Source: JAKQHY01 sp034429475
GTDB lineage: Bacteria > Chloroflexota > Anaerolineae > B4-G1 > SLSP01
Assembly (NCBI GenBank): GCA_034429475.1
Contig: DAOUGD010000071.1
Coordinates: 1 to 36,117, forward strand
Direction of reading: 5' to 3'
Length of the DNA stretch: 36,117 nt
Every line of letters starts with the position of its first letter. The stretch's first letter is position 1. Under the pieces are notes generated by a model. That model saw only the letters and a list, made by a program, of their open reading frames with translations. It had not been told where the DNA came from and ran no database searches. A program made the position numbers and the translations under genes. Shown piece after piece: positions 17,288-25,742 of this stretch.

Positions 17288-19099
17288 TCAATCCTCGTCC
17301 AGTCTCAACATAGCCAGGAAAGCTTCCTGGGGAATAATCACGTTACCTAACTGTTTCATACGTTTTTTGCCGGCCTTTTGTTTCTCCAACAGCTTGCGCT
17401 TGCGGGTGATGTCGCCGCCGTAGCACTTCGCCAACACGTCCTTGCGCAACGCCTGAACGTTGACCCGCGCGATGATTTTGCCGCCCACCACCGCCTGGAT
17501 GGGGACTTCAAACAACTGGCGGGGGATGGCCTCCTTCATTTTGCGAATCAGCAGCGTCCCCTTGTCGTAGGCCATATCCCGGTGGACGATGATCGCCAGC
17601 GCATCCACCGAGTCTTTGTTGACCAACACCTCCACCTTCACCAGATCGTCACGGCGATAACTGTCGAACGCATAATCCATGGAAGCGTACCCGCGCGTGG
17701 CCGACTTGAGTCGGTCGTGCAAGTCAATCACCATCTCCGCCAGCGGCGTCTCAAACGTCAGCAGCACGCGCAGTTTGTCCAGCGTTTCCGTCAGCAGCAG
17801 ATTGGCGCGCTTGCGGCGGAAAATCTCCATCACCGCGCCGAGATACTCGGTGGGCGTGATGACCTGCACCTTCATCCACGGCTCCCGCACCTCCTGGATG
17901 GTCGAGGGGTCAGGCAAATCCGCCGGGCGGTGAATCTCGATCTCCTCACCGCTGGTCAACAACACCTGATACGCCACGCTGGGCGCGGTCACGACCAAAT
18001 CCTGGTTGTACTCCCGCTCCAACCGCTCTTGCACAATATCCATGTGGAACAAGCCCAGGAACCCGCAGCGGAACCCGAACTGCAACGCCTGGGACGTTTC
18101 AGGGATGTAGGTCAACGAAGCGTCATTGAGCTGGAGTTTTTCCAGCGCGTCCCGCAGATTGGCGTAATCGTCAGCTTCGGAAGGATAGAGACTGGCGAAG
18201 ACCATTGGCTTGACGGCGCGATACCCTGGCAGCGGCGTCTTCGCCGAACGGCGCGCCTCCGTGACCGTATCGCCGACGTGCGCCTCGCGCACCGTCTTGA
18301 GACCGGTGGCGATGTAGCCTACCTCGCCGGCCGACAATTGCTCCACCGGCTGCATGTCCGGCGTGAAGACCCCCACCTCCACCGGCTCGGTCTTCGCCCC
18401 GGTCGCCATCATCAACAACGGCGTGTCGCGGGTCACGCGCCCTTCCTGCAAGCGCACATAGGCGATCACGCCCTTGTACGAGTCATAGTGCGAGTCAAAA
18501 ATCAGCGCGCGCAGCGGCGCGGCTTCATCCGCATCGCTCGGCGGCGGCGTTCGATCCACAATCGCCTGCAAAATCGCCGCGACGTTGGTTCCCTCTTTGG
18601 CGGATACCGGGATCACATCCGTTTCCGGCACGCCAAGCAGTTCGGCCACCTCGCGGGTGACGCGCGGCACGTCCGCCGTCGCCAGATCGATCTTGTTGAT
18701 CACCGGCACAATCTCCAGATCGTTTTCCAACGCGAGGTAGAGATTCGCCAACGTCTGCGCCTCCACCCCCTGCGTCGCGTCCACCACCAGCACCGCCCCT
18801 TCACACGCCGCCAGCGCGCGACTGACCTCATAGGCGAAATCCACATGACCGGGCGTGTCAATCAAATTCAGCTCGTAGGTCATCCCATCCGCAGCCTTCC
18901 AGTGCATCTGCACCGCCGACGCCTTGATGGTGACGCCCTTTTCCTGCTCCAGCGCCATGCTGTCCAAAAGCTGCGACTGCGACGAAAACTTGCGCGCCTC
19001 CACCGTGCCGGTGACTTCCAACAGCCGGTCGGCCAGCGTGGATTTGCCGTGATCAATGTGCGCGATAATGCTAAAATTCCGAATATACCTTGAATCCAT
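17288..19099 (-). CDS. lepA: Elongation factor 4 (ribosomal back-translocase LepA)
   Basis: 603 residues, the standard length. GTPase motifs are all present: HIDHGKST (14-21), GVTIKA (55-60), DTPGHVDF (81-88), NKID and SAKEGT. The C-terminal LepA-specific domain is recognisable by CYGGDITRKRKLLEKQKAGK near residues 555-580 and by KRMKQLGNV. It binds ribosomes and promotes back-translocation or rescues stalled ribosomes and assists 30S assembly. It is followed at 3 bases by the AI-2E family gene and preceded by tlyA, from which a 10-nt unit palindrome separates it. Confidence 0.98.
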   Translation of the reverse strand: MDSRYIRNFSIIAHIDHGKSTLADRLLEVTGTVEARKFSSQSQLLDSMALEQEKGVTIKASAVQMHWKAADGMTYELNLIDTPGHVDFAYEVSRALAACEGAVLVVDATQGVEAQTLANLYLALENDLEIVPVINKIDLATADVPRVTREVAELLGVPETDVIPVSAKEGTNVAAILQAIVDRTPPPSDADEAAPLRALIFDSHYDSYKGVIAYVRLQEGRVTRDTPLLMMATGAKTEPVEVGVFTPDMQPVEQLSAGEVGYIATGLKTVREAHVGDTVTEARRSAKTPLPGYRAVKPMVFASLYPSEADDYANLRDALEKLQLNDASLTYIPETSQALQFGFRCGFLGLFHMDIVQERLEREYNQDLVVTAPSVAYQVLLTSGEEIEIHRPADLPDPSTIQEVREPWMKVQVITPTEYLGAVMEIFRRKRANLLLTETLDKLRVLLTFETPLAEMVIDLHDRLKSATRGYASMDYAFDSYRRDDLVKVEVLVNKDSVDALAIIVHRDMAYDKGTLLIRKMKEAIPRQLFEVPIQAVVGGKIIARVNVQALRKDVLAKCYGGDITRKRKLLEKQKAGKKRMKQLGNVIIPQEAFLAMLRLDED

Positions 19100-19120
19100 C
19101 GTCCCACCTTCTTTATTATG

Positions 19121-19192
19121 GGACGCGGATAAACGCGGATAAACGCGGATTTTTTAAAATTTATCTGCGTGAATCTGCGAAAATCTGCGTCC
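19121..19192. repeat. Palindromic array of 10-nt units (ACGCGGATAA type)
   Basis: Left arm: three ACGCGGATAA/ACGCGGATTT units starting GGACGCGG; right arm: ATCTGCGTGA, ATCTGCGAAA and ATCTGCGTCC. It fills nearly all of the gap between the tlyA stop and the lepA start. Closely related to the array at 15774-15844. Confidence 0.85.
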
Positions 19193-19202
19193 TTTTCCTA
19201 TT

Positions 19203-19991
19203 TCACAAATGCGCGGCCTCGGCCAACGTGGCGTCAATCCACGGCAATGCCGTATCCCCCGCTGCCGCCGCGCGCTGCCACCAACCGAGAAATTCCACAT
19301 TGCCGGCCGGCCCGCGCAGTGGAGAGGCCATCAGCCCACGCAACGCCAATCCGAGCGCAGCCAATGCCGCCGTCACGTCCTCAAGCACCCGGCGATGTGC
19401 CGCCGGATCGCGCACCACTCCCCCGCGCCCCACAAACTCGCGCCCCACCTCGAACTGCGGCTTGATAAGCGTCACCACGTCGCCGCCCGGTTTCAGCCAG
19501 TTTACCGCCGTTGCATAAATCGTGCGCAGCGCGATAAACGACACGTCCGAGACCACCACATCCACCGGCTCCGGCAGCGCCGTCACGTAGCGGGCATTCG
19601 TGCGCTCCATCAACACCACCCGCGCGTCCTGCCGCAGCGTCCACGCGAGCTGCCCGTACCCCACATCTAACGCGTAGACTTTGGCCGCGCCACGCTGCAA
19701 CAGGCAATCGGTGAACCCGCCCGCCGCCGCGCCGATGTCGGCGGCCGTTTTGCCGGTCACGTCCAGTGCAAACCGCGCCAGCGCCGCTTCCAACTTCTCG
19801 CCGCCGCGGCCGACAAAACGCGGTTTGGCCTTGAGGGTCAGCGTCACGTCGGCGGGCAGCAATGCGCCGGGCTGATCGGCCAGTTTCCCGTCCACCAGCA
19901 CCTCCCCGGCGCGGATCAACCGCTGCGCCCGATCCGCATCCGCCGCCAGCCCACGAGCCACCACTAACACATCCAGGCGTTCTCGCTTCAC
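19203..19991 (-). CDS. tlyA: TlyA family rRNA 2'-O-methyltransferase
   Basis: 262 residues with an S4 RNA-binding domain (about 3-60: RLDVLVVARGL...RLIRAGEVLVDGK) and an FtsJ-like methyltransferase domain (about 60-250). FVGRGGEKLEAAL, the SAM-binding DIGAAAGGFTDCLLQRG (85-101) and LIKPQFE are family hallmarks. The second glycine-loop position reads AAAGG where many members have STGG. TlyA methylates cytidine 2'-OH in 16S and 23S rRNA and is needed for capreomycin sensitivity in mycobacteria. The GTG start at 19991 has no clear ribosome site. Confidence 0.95.
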   Translation of the reverse strand: MKRERLDVLVVARGLAADADRAQRLIRAGEVLVDGKLADQPGALLPADVTLTLKAKPRFVGRGGEKLEAALARFALDVTGKTAADIGAAAGGFTDCLLQRGAAKVYALDVGYGQLAWTLRQDARVVLMERTNARYVTALPEPVDVVVSDVSFIALRTIYATAVNWLKPGGDVVTLIKPQFEVGREFVGRGGVVRDPAAHRRVLEDVTAALAALGLALRGLMASPLRGPAGNVEFLGWWQRAAAAGDTALPWIDATLAEAAHL

Positions 19992-20034
19992 ACGTCAAGG
20001 ATACTCGAAAAACAAAAAATGACAAACGAGGGAG

Positions 20035-20157
20035 AATGAGTAATGAGTAATGAGGGGAGAAATAGGGAGTAGGGAGTAAGGAATAGGAAGTAGGAAATCA
20101 GTAACTCCTAACTCCTAACTCCTAACCCCTAACTCCTAACTTCTATCTCCTATCTCG
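20035..20157. repeat. Long array of 7-nt units at the rluD-tlyA junction
   Basis: From 20035 units AATGAGT/AATGAGG are followed by GGGAGTA, GGGAGTA, AGGAATA and GGAAGTA; from 20102 eight units TAACTCC, TAACCCC, TAACTTC and TATCTCC follow. The purine-rich and pyrimidine-rich halves are partly complementary and would form a long imperfect hairpin. The array reaches into the rluD gene and encodes its last six residues and stop. Confidence 0.85.
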
Positions 20158-21098
20158 CCCACTCGCTCCACCAACGTCAGTGCATCCAACACGGCCTGCA
20201 AATCGGGGGGCAGGGGAACAGAAAAAGTCAGGGCGACGCCGGTGATGGGGTGGGTTAAATGCAATTCCTGAGCGTGCAGGAATTGGCGCGGGGCAATTCG
20301 GGGCGCGTGGGGCGGCCCGTAGGTCGCGTCGCCCACCAGGGGGTAGCCGAGCCACGCGAAGTGGACGCGGATTTGGTGCGTGCGCCCGGTGAGCAAGTCA
20401 ACGAGTGCCAGGGTGTACGGGTGATTTTGCGCGTCCCGGTAATGCGCCAGGACGCGCCAGCGCGTGCGGGCCGACTTCCCGTTGGCGATGACCGCCATCT
20501 TCTGCCGGTGAACTTTGTGGCGGCCAATGGGCGCGTCTATAATCCCTTCAGATTGCGCCAGCATCCCGTTCAGCAAGGCGATATAGTGCTTTTCCACCGT
20601 CCGCTGTTTGAACTGCCGCTGCAAGGCGCGGATGGCCTGATCGTGTTTGGCGATCACCAGCACGCCGGACGTGTCTTTATCCAGGCGATGCACCACGCCG
20701 GGGCGAATCTCGCCGCCGATGCCGGTCAAGTCCGGGCAGTGCGCCAGCACCGCGTTGACCAACGTGCCCGACAGGTTCCCCGCCCCCGGATGCACCACCA
20801 TCCCGGCGGCCTTGTTCAGCACCAGCATGTCCGCGTCCTCGTACAGGATGTCCAGCGGCAGCGCCTCCGGCGTCACCGTGGCGGGGACGGGCGGCGGCAC
20901 GCGCACCACAATGGCGTCGCCGGCGCGCAGTTTGTAGGCGGCCTGCGTCAACACGGCGTCGTTCACCGTCACCTGCCCCTCGTCAATTAGCCGCTGCACC
21001 GCGCTGCGTGACAGATCAGGCAGCGCTTGAGCGATGAAGCGGTCTACCCGTTCGCCCTTTTCGGTCGCGGAGAGTTTGAAAATTTGTTCTTCAGTCAT
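20136..21098 (-). CDS. rluD: RluA/RluD family 23S rRNA pseudouridine synthase
   Basis: 320 residues: an N-terminal S4 domain (about 15-65, RVDRFIAQALPDLSRSAVQRLIDEG) and the synthase domain with HRLDKDTSG at 137-145, where Asp140 is the catalytic residue. Also seen are VLNKAAGMVVHPG and LTGRTHQIRVH. It converts uridines in helix 69 of 23S rRNA (if truly RluD) to pseudouridine; which RluA-type substrate it uses is inferred. Upstream of the ATG the TCCGTTGAG repeat unit is the only purine-rich element that could serve as ribosome site. The final residues EIGDRS are encoded by the 7-nt repeat array, so the tail is probably not functional. Confidence 0.93.
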   Translation of the reverse strand: MTEEQIFKLSATEKGERVDRFIAQALPDLSRSAVQRLIDEGQVTVNDAVLTQAAYKLRAGDAIVVRVPPPVPATVTPEALPLDILYEDADMLVLNKAAGMVVHPGAGNLSGTLVNAVLAHCPDLTGIGGEIRPGVVHRLDKDTSGVLVIAKHDQAIRALQRQFKQRTVEKHYIALLNGMLAQSEGIIDAPIGRHKVHRQKMAVIANGKSARTRWRVLAHYRDAQNHPYTLALVDLLTGRTHQIRVHFAWLGYPLVGDATYGPPHAPRIAPRQFLHAQELHLTHPITGVALTFSVPLPPDLQAVLDALTLVERVGEIGDRS

Positions 21099-21101
21099 TT
21101 T

Positions 21102-21179
21102 CTCAACGGATTAAGCAGATCCAACGGATCATTCGTTGTATCCGTAAAACTTTTCTTTGCGTCCTTGCGTCTTTGCGTG
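21102..21179. repeat. Mixed repeat array between hutI and rluD
   Basis: 21102-21145 has CAACGGATT, AAGCAGATC and CAACGGATC facing CGTTGTATCCG. 21155-21179 has three units CTTTGCGTC, CTTGCGTC and TTTGCGTG. Two repeat types (9 nt and 8 nt) lie side by side. Confidence 0.65.
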
Positions 21180-21192
21180 AAACCCTCTGTTT

Positions 21193-22467
21193 TCAAAGCG
21201 TCCCAATCACGATTTCGCCATGCTTGATCACCCCCGCCACGGGGTTGCCGCCAAAACGATACCCCAGGTGGCGATAATCGGGCAAGTCCAGCAACAGGAT
21301 GTCGGCGGCATAACCAGGCGTGAGACTCCCCACCCTATCGCCCAGGCCGATGGCGCAGGCCGCGTTCAGCGTTGCTGCTACGAGCGCCTGCGCGGGCGTC
21401 AGATGCAGGTAGCGGCACGCCAGCGCGATGATGAAGGGCATAGATTCCGTCCAGGCGGTGCCGGGATTACAGTCCGTCGCCAGGGCGAGCGCGCCGCCGG
21501 CCGCCAGGAGCACCAGCGTGGACGTGTAGTCGTGCTGCCCCAGGCCGAACGGCGTCGCCGGCAGCGACACCGCCACCGTCGGCGACGCCCCCAGCGCGGC
21601 AATCTCCTCCGGCGGCGTCGTGACCAGGTGGTCGGCGGACGTGGCGCGCAAGTCTACCGCCAGCCGCGTCCCACCCAACGGCGCGAACTCGTCAGCGTGG
21701 ATCTTGAGCGGGAAGCCCAACCGCTGCGCCGCCTCCAGAATCGCGCGGCTCTGCGCCAGATCGAACGCGCCCGTCTCACAAAACACGTCGCAGTAGGGCA
21801 GCCGCGCCAATCCCAGCTCGCGCGCCTTCGCCGCAACGGCGGGTAACATCTCAGTCACCAGCAACTCCACATAAGCCTGCGGGGATTGCCGATACTCGGC
21901 GGGGATCGCGTGTGCGCCCAGGAAGGTGGGGACTAAGGTGATGGGATGGGTGCGATCCAGTGCCACAATCGCTTCAAGTTGCCGCAATTCGGTCGCCGTT
22001 TCGAGGCCATAGCCGGTCTTCACTTCCGCCGTGGTCGTCCCGTGCGCCAGCATCCGGTCGAGGCGGGCGCGCGTCTCCGCGATCAGCGTGGAGGTGGACG
22101 CAGCGCGGGTGGCGCGCACCGTGGACATGATGCCGCCGCCGGACGCCATGATCTCCATGTAAGTCGCGCCGGCCACGCGCTGCTCGAACTCGGCGGCGCG
22201 GTCGCCCGCCCAGACCAGGTGCGTGTGCGGGTCCACAAAGCCGGGGCAGACCACGCGGCCCTGCGCGTCAATTTCGCGGGCGGCGCGGAAGTGCGCGCGC
22301 ACCTCCGCCGTAGTCCCTGTCGCCACAATCCGCCCACCGGCCACGGCCAACGCGCCATCCGGGATCAAGCCCAGGTCGCCCAGCCGCTCGCCGCGCTGCG
22401 GCCCGCCCGCGTGGGGCGGCACCGTGCAAAGTTGTGCGGCGGAGTGAATCACCCAATCAACATTCAT
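21193..22467 (-). CDS. hutI: Imidazolonepropionase
   Basis: 424 residues, the usual length. It hydrolyses 4-imidazolone-5-propionate to formiminoglutamate, the third step of histidine degradation. The amidohydrolase metal-binding HTH is at 81-83 (FVDPHTHLVWAGDR), followed by EFEQRVAGATYMEI, a KIHADEF motif and the metal Asp in ATDCNPGT. The frame extends to 22548, but the ATG at 22467 fits the family N-terminus and has GGGGGA 5-6 bases upstream, so it is preferred. No hutH, hutU or hutG is nearby, so the rest of the pathway must be elsewhere or absent. Confidence 0.94.
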   Translation of the reverse strand: MNVDWVIHSAAQLCTVPPHAGGPQRGERLGDLGLIPDGALAVAGGRIVATGTTAEVRAHFRAAREIDAQGRVVCPGFVDPHTHLVWAGDRAAEFEQRVAGATYMEIMASGGGIMSTVRATRAASTSTLIAETRARLDRMLAHGTTTAEVKTGYGLETATELRQLEAIVALDRTHPITLVPTFLGAHAIPAEYRQSPQAYVELLVTEMLPAVAAKARELGLARLPYCDVFCETGAFDLAQSRAILEAAQRLGFPLKIHADEFAPLGGTRLAVDLRATSADHLVTTPPEEIAALGASPTVAVSLPATPFGLGQHDYTSTLVLLAAGGALALATDCNPGTAWTESMPFIIALACRYLHLTPAQALVAATLNAACAIGLGDRVGSLTPGYAADILLLDLPDYRHLGYRFGGNPVAGVIKHGEIVIGTL

Positions 22468-22507
22468 AGGCGTCCCCCTGTCATCCACCAGCCCATTCCA
22501 CACAAAA

Positions 22508-22530
22508 GGCCGGGACACACGTTCCCGGCC
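22508..22530 (-). terminator. Intrinsic terminator of the transglycosylase gene
   Basis: GGCCGGGA at 22508-22515 and TCCCGGCC at 22523-22530 form an 8-bp GC stem; on the - strand TTTTGTG follows. It lies 25 bases after the stop codon, upstream of hutI. Confidence 0.8.
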
Positions 22531-22554
22531 CGCATATTTCCTGACCATGCCTCG

Positions 22555-24270
22555 TTATTCGCCGCTATCCGGCGGCCTGATGAAAATGCCCACCACCACG
22601 GTATTCTCGCCATCCGAGATAATCACGCTGCCGGCGATGTTCCCGGCCCGGTGCGGCGAGCTGACCTCAAACATCACCGATTCGGAGGTTGGCCCGCCCA
22701 CCACGTTGGCCGGATCATCCCAGGCATACGTGTATCGGCAAGTTCCCTCGTGCCCGCGCGCAAAGACCACGGCCGTCCACCCCTCAAGCGTATTGAATTT
22801 TTGCATTTGCCAGGCTTCACCAAAGAGGGGCAGGCCATTACAGGCAATCTCCGGCTTAGGAGTCGGCGTCACCGTAGGCGTTGGCGTCGGGCTGGGCGTC
22901 GGACTGGCCGTCAGCGTCGGGCGGGGCGTGACCTCAGGGACGTTCTGGAGATCACGCGAAATCTTCAGGCCGGCCTTCTGCGTCCAACCGACCAACCGAC
23001 CATCCAAAGTCTCTACGCAGACCCAATCGGGAACGTTCTCAGCGTATCCCAGCACCCGCAGCCGAGTCGCCGCCGGCAACGTTTCAGTGGGATCCCACCA
23101 GAGCGTCGGCCCGGGACGCAATTCAGCCCCTGCCTCACCGACCACTGCGCCGGGGCCGGTTTCAGCGGTGGGGGATGCCGTTGGCGTCGGGGAAGCGACC
23201 CGCGCGGCCAGAGGCGCGGCCGTGGGCATAACGGTGGGTGTCGCCGAATCGGTGGTCAGCGTGTCAAGAGGCGGCTCCGGCGTTGCCAATGGGGAGGACT
23301 CCCCAGAAGCGGTAGGAAGCGGCGGCCATGTAGGGGCAACGCTCGGCTCCAACAGGGGCGTCGGACTGGGCGTCGGGGTTGACGTCAACGTCGCCTCCGG
23401 CGTCGAAGTGGGCTGCAACAGCAGCGGCGTCGGTGAGGACGTGGGGGACGCGGTGGGCAGCGGGACGACAGTCCCCGGTGTGGGGTTGCCGTCCAACCAG
23501 AGGCCCTGCGCCACGACATACAACCACATGCCCACCGTGTAGACCTCGCCGGTCGTCTCATCCACACACCGCGCGACAAAGGTGGTGGGCGAACGGGCCG
23601 GAATCAGGGGAGAGCCATCCAGCGTCAGGTTTTCCTGGCCGTAAAAATAGACGTCACTCCGCACTACGTCGGCGACCCAGATCGGGCCTTGAATCACCGG
23701 GGCTTGCACGGCGAAAAAGGCTACCCAGCGCTCGGTCACGCCGTGGCGGTGAGCAATCGCTGCGGCATAATCGCGCATGACAGCCGTGGCGTAAGCGCGC
23801 GGGCGGCGATTGGCGGCCAACTCCCAACCGCCGTTATAAGCGGCCAGGGCGTAAAACAGATCGCCATGTCCTTGATGGATGACGGTCGCCAGGGTGCGGG
23901 TGCCCCAGAAAAGGTTGGTGGCCGGATCGAGCAACTCTTGTTGGGTGGGACGCCAGCTAAAGCCGGCCTCTTTGGACATCACCTGCATCAAACCGACGGC
24001 GCCGCCCGGTCCAATCGCCTGCGAATCGCCGCGCGACTCCACCCACAACACCGCCGCCACCAGATCGGGATCCAGGGAACGCCGCTCGGCTTCTTTCACG
24101 ATCATGGCATCCCAGAATTGTACGTTGGCGTTCCAATAGGGGGATAAGAGGTTGCTGCTCTGAACGTCAGGCGCAGGGGACAAGGCAATGGCGCCGGCGC
24201 GACCCACGGCGGCGCTCAACAACAGCGCCAATACCACCCATACCTTGACCCGCATCTGTGGCGGCTTCAT
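22555..24270 (-). CDS. Secreted lytic transglycosylase with SH3-like domain
   Basis: 571 residues from the ATG at 24270; a GTG four codons earlier directly abuts the ribosome site, so the ATG, 11 bases from GAAGGAG, is preferred. A signal peptide (about 6-28) is followed by an SLT (lysozyme-like) domain at about 50-180: catalytic Glu78 in VESRGDS, GAVGLMQVM and ALAAYNGG. It would cleave peptidoglycan between MurNAc and GlcNAc outside the membrane. Two long Thr/Pro/Ser linkers (about 265-375 and 455-480) flank an SH3b-like domain (about 390-445, LRVLGYAENVPDWVCVETLDGRLVGW in pieces). The final 100 residues form an unassigned domain, also seen as SH3-like or Ig-like. Confidence 0.9.
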   Translation of the reverse strand: MKPPQMRVKVWVVLALLLSAAVGRAGAIALSPAPDVQSSNLLSPYWNANVQFWDAMIVKEAERRSLDPDLVAAVLWVESRGDSQAIGPGGAVGLMQVMSKEAGFSWRPTQQELLDPATNLFWGTRTLATVIHQGHGDLFYALAAYNGGWELAANRRPRAYATAVMRDYAAAIAHRHGVTERWVAFFAVQAPVIQGPIWVADVVRSDVYFYGQENLTLDGSPLIPARSPTTFVARCVDETTGEVYTVGMWLYVVAQGLWLDGNPTPGTVVPLPTASPTSSPTPLLLQPTSTPEATLTSTPTPSPTPLLEPSVAPTWPPLPTASGESSPLATPEPPLDTLTTDSATPTVMPTAAPLAARVASPTPTASPTAETGPGAVVGEAGAELRPGPTLWWDPTETLPAATRLRVLGYAENVPDWVCVETLDGRLVGWTQKAGLKISRDLQNVPEVTPRPTLTASPTPSPTPTPTVTPTPKPEIACNGLPLFGEAWQMQKFNTLEGWTAVVFARGHEGTCRYTYAWDDPANVVGGPTSESVMFEVSSPHRAGNIAGSVIISDGENTVVVGIFIRPPDSGE

Positions 24271-24388
24271 GCGTTTCCCCACTCCTTCTATCCTTCAACA
24301 TACTTGGCTGGTTGCAAGTTGCCGTTTGTGGGTGTCATGAAACACCTTGGGACGACCTTCCACAAGCCACAACCGCAATTAAGACGAA

Positions 24389-24416
24389 ACTATAGGGATT
24401 TTCGGGAATTTGTCAA
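24389..24416 (-). promoter_or_regulatory. Promoter of the transglycosylase gene
   Basis: On the - strand TTGACA (24416-24411) and TATAGT (24394-24389) are separated by 16 bp. The predicted start is near 24382, giving an untranslated leader of about 110 nt that contains a small GGTGT...ACACC hairpin. Confidence 0.8.
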
Positions 24417-24429
24417 GACAGAACAGCTT

Positions 24430-25659
24430 TCAATCCAGGCTGTCTTCGGTAAAGAACGCGCGCGCCTCTTCGAGATAAGCCGCGACGTCACTCTCAGACT
24501 TGTTCCGCGAGAGGAAATAGGCCTGCAACAAGTGCTCCGGCGTCATCGCTTCCGGCGACAGGCCCTCCAGGCGGTCACGGGCCGCTCGATCCACGTCCCG
24601 GTTGATTTGCGCGAAGAAGGCGTCGGCCAACAGCGGCGCCAGATCGGCATCCCGCCACTGCGATTCCTGCTCCGGCGTCATCTGGATGACCAGACGCGCC
24701 ACCGCGCCCTCCAGATTGTGGGCGGCCAGCGCCTCGCGGATCGTGGCCAGGGGCGACGCCACCGCACGCACGTCCACCCGAATGGTTACAAACGGGCGGG
24801 CGGGCGTTTCGATGTAACGCCATTCGGTTTGCCCGCGTTGCACTTCGATCCAGCAGAAGCCTTTGGGCTGCTTCTCCTCCCCAAAATCCACGCGCTCCAG
24901 GCTGCCGGCGTAGACCACCGGGGGAATGGCGCCGCCGTTGAGTTCCTGATGCTGGTGGATGTGACCCAGCGCCACGTAATCCCACACCGGATCGGTCAAA
25001 GCCGAAAGCGGTACGGTCACGTCCCGCCCGATCATAATGCTGCGTTCCGATCCCCAGCGGGCATTTTCCACCGACAGATGCGCCATCAAAACGGCGGGGA
25101 TGTCAGGGTTCACCGCAGCGCTCAATTCCTGGATGATGTCCACCAAGGCCTTCGTCACGGCGCGATCCAGTCCCTCCCGATCCAGGCGGCGAAATTGCTC
25201 GCGCGTCAACAAGCGTTGGCGCACCGGATAGGGAATGGCGGCCACCTGCAACGGCCCATGCCGCGTTTCCAGACGCAACAGTTCCGGGCGCGCGGCCACG
25301 GTGACGTGTGGGACGCCCAACGTGGCAAAAATCTCGATGCTGGACGCGCGCTGCTCCATCACCGGCACGTCGTGGTTGCCGACCAGGAGCACGGTCGGGA
25401 TCGCCGCGTCGGAAAGCCGCCGGATGCGCTGCGCGAACTCGCGCTGCTGGGTAGGGCTAGGGCTGCGGGTGCGGAAGGCATCCCCGGCAAACAGCACCGC
25501 GTCAGCCTCGTGGGCGATGGCATAGTCTACCACTTGATCCAGGCGTTCCAGGAAGTCCAGGACCCGCCGGTTCAACCCGGTCTCCGCGTCCATGCGCCCG
25601 TAATTTTCCATGCCGACGTGAAGGTCGGCAAAGTGTAGAATCCGTATCGGTTCGGTCAT
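24430..25659 (-). CDS. sbcD: SbcD/Mre11-like DNA repair exonuclease
   Basis: About 409 residues from the ATG at 25659; ATG 25662 and GTG 25668 are equally possible, as no ribosome site is visible. The calcineurin-like phosphoesterase motifs are complete: FADLHVG (Asp12, His14), FAGDAF, GNHD, AHLSVEN and GHIHQHQ, then YAGSLERVDFGEE. The family forms a complex with the SbcC ATPase and cuts hairpins and blocked DNA ends in a Mn2+-dependent manner. The C-terminal part (about 290-409) is the capping and SbcC-binding region, ending in an acidic tail. No sbcC gene is adjacent within the window, which is unusual because the two are often neighbours. Confidence 0.9.
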   Translation of the reverse strand: MTEPIRILHFADLHVGMENYGRMDAETGLNRRVLDFLERLDQVVDYAIAHEADAVLFAGDAFRTRSPSPTQQREFAQRIRRLSDAAIPTVLLVGNHDVPVMEQRASSIEIFATLGVPHVTVAARPELLRLETRHGPLQVAAIPYPVRQRLLTREQFRRLDREGLDRAVTKALVDIIQELSAAVNPDIPAVLMAHLSVENARWGSERSIMIGRDVTVPLSALTDPVWDYVALGHIHQHQELNGGAIPPVVYAGSLERVDFGEEKQPKGFCWIEVQRGQTEWRYIETPARPFVTIRVDVRAVASPLATIREALAAHNLEGAVARLVIQMTPEQESQWRDADLAPLLADAFFAQINRDVDRAARDRLEGLSPEAMTPEHLLQAYFLSRNKSESDVAAYLEEARAFFTEDSLD

Positions 25660-25703
25660 CATCACCACAGAACTTACGTCAGCATTGCCATTACATTAGA
25701 AAA

Positions 25704-25731
25704 TTGTGCGCGCCGCAATCGGCGCGCACAA
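25704..25731 (-). terminator. Intrinsic terminator of the TPR lipoprotein gene
   Basis: A perfect 12-bp stem (25704-25715 with 25720-25731) with loop of four, followed on the - strand by TTTTCT. It lies 11 bases after the stop codon. Confidence 0.88.
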
Positions 25732-25742
25732 CGCCATCAACT

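Noticed and set aside
17378..19093. 571-codon open frame on the + strand opposite lepA
   Set aside because: It lies wholly antisense to a clear lepA gene; its Arg/His/Gln-rich product is the usual shadow of GC-rich coding sequence.
20035..20157. CRISPR-like array
   Set aside because: Units are 7 nt and contiguous without spacers; no cas genes are in the window.
22468..22548. Longer hutI start at 22548
   Set aside because: The extra 27 residues do not resemble the family's N-terminus and overlap the terminator of the preceding gene; ATG 22467 has a good ribosome site.
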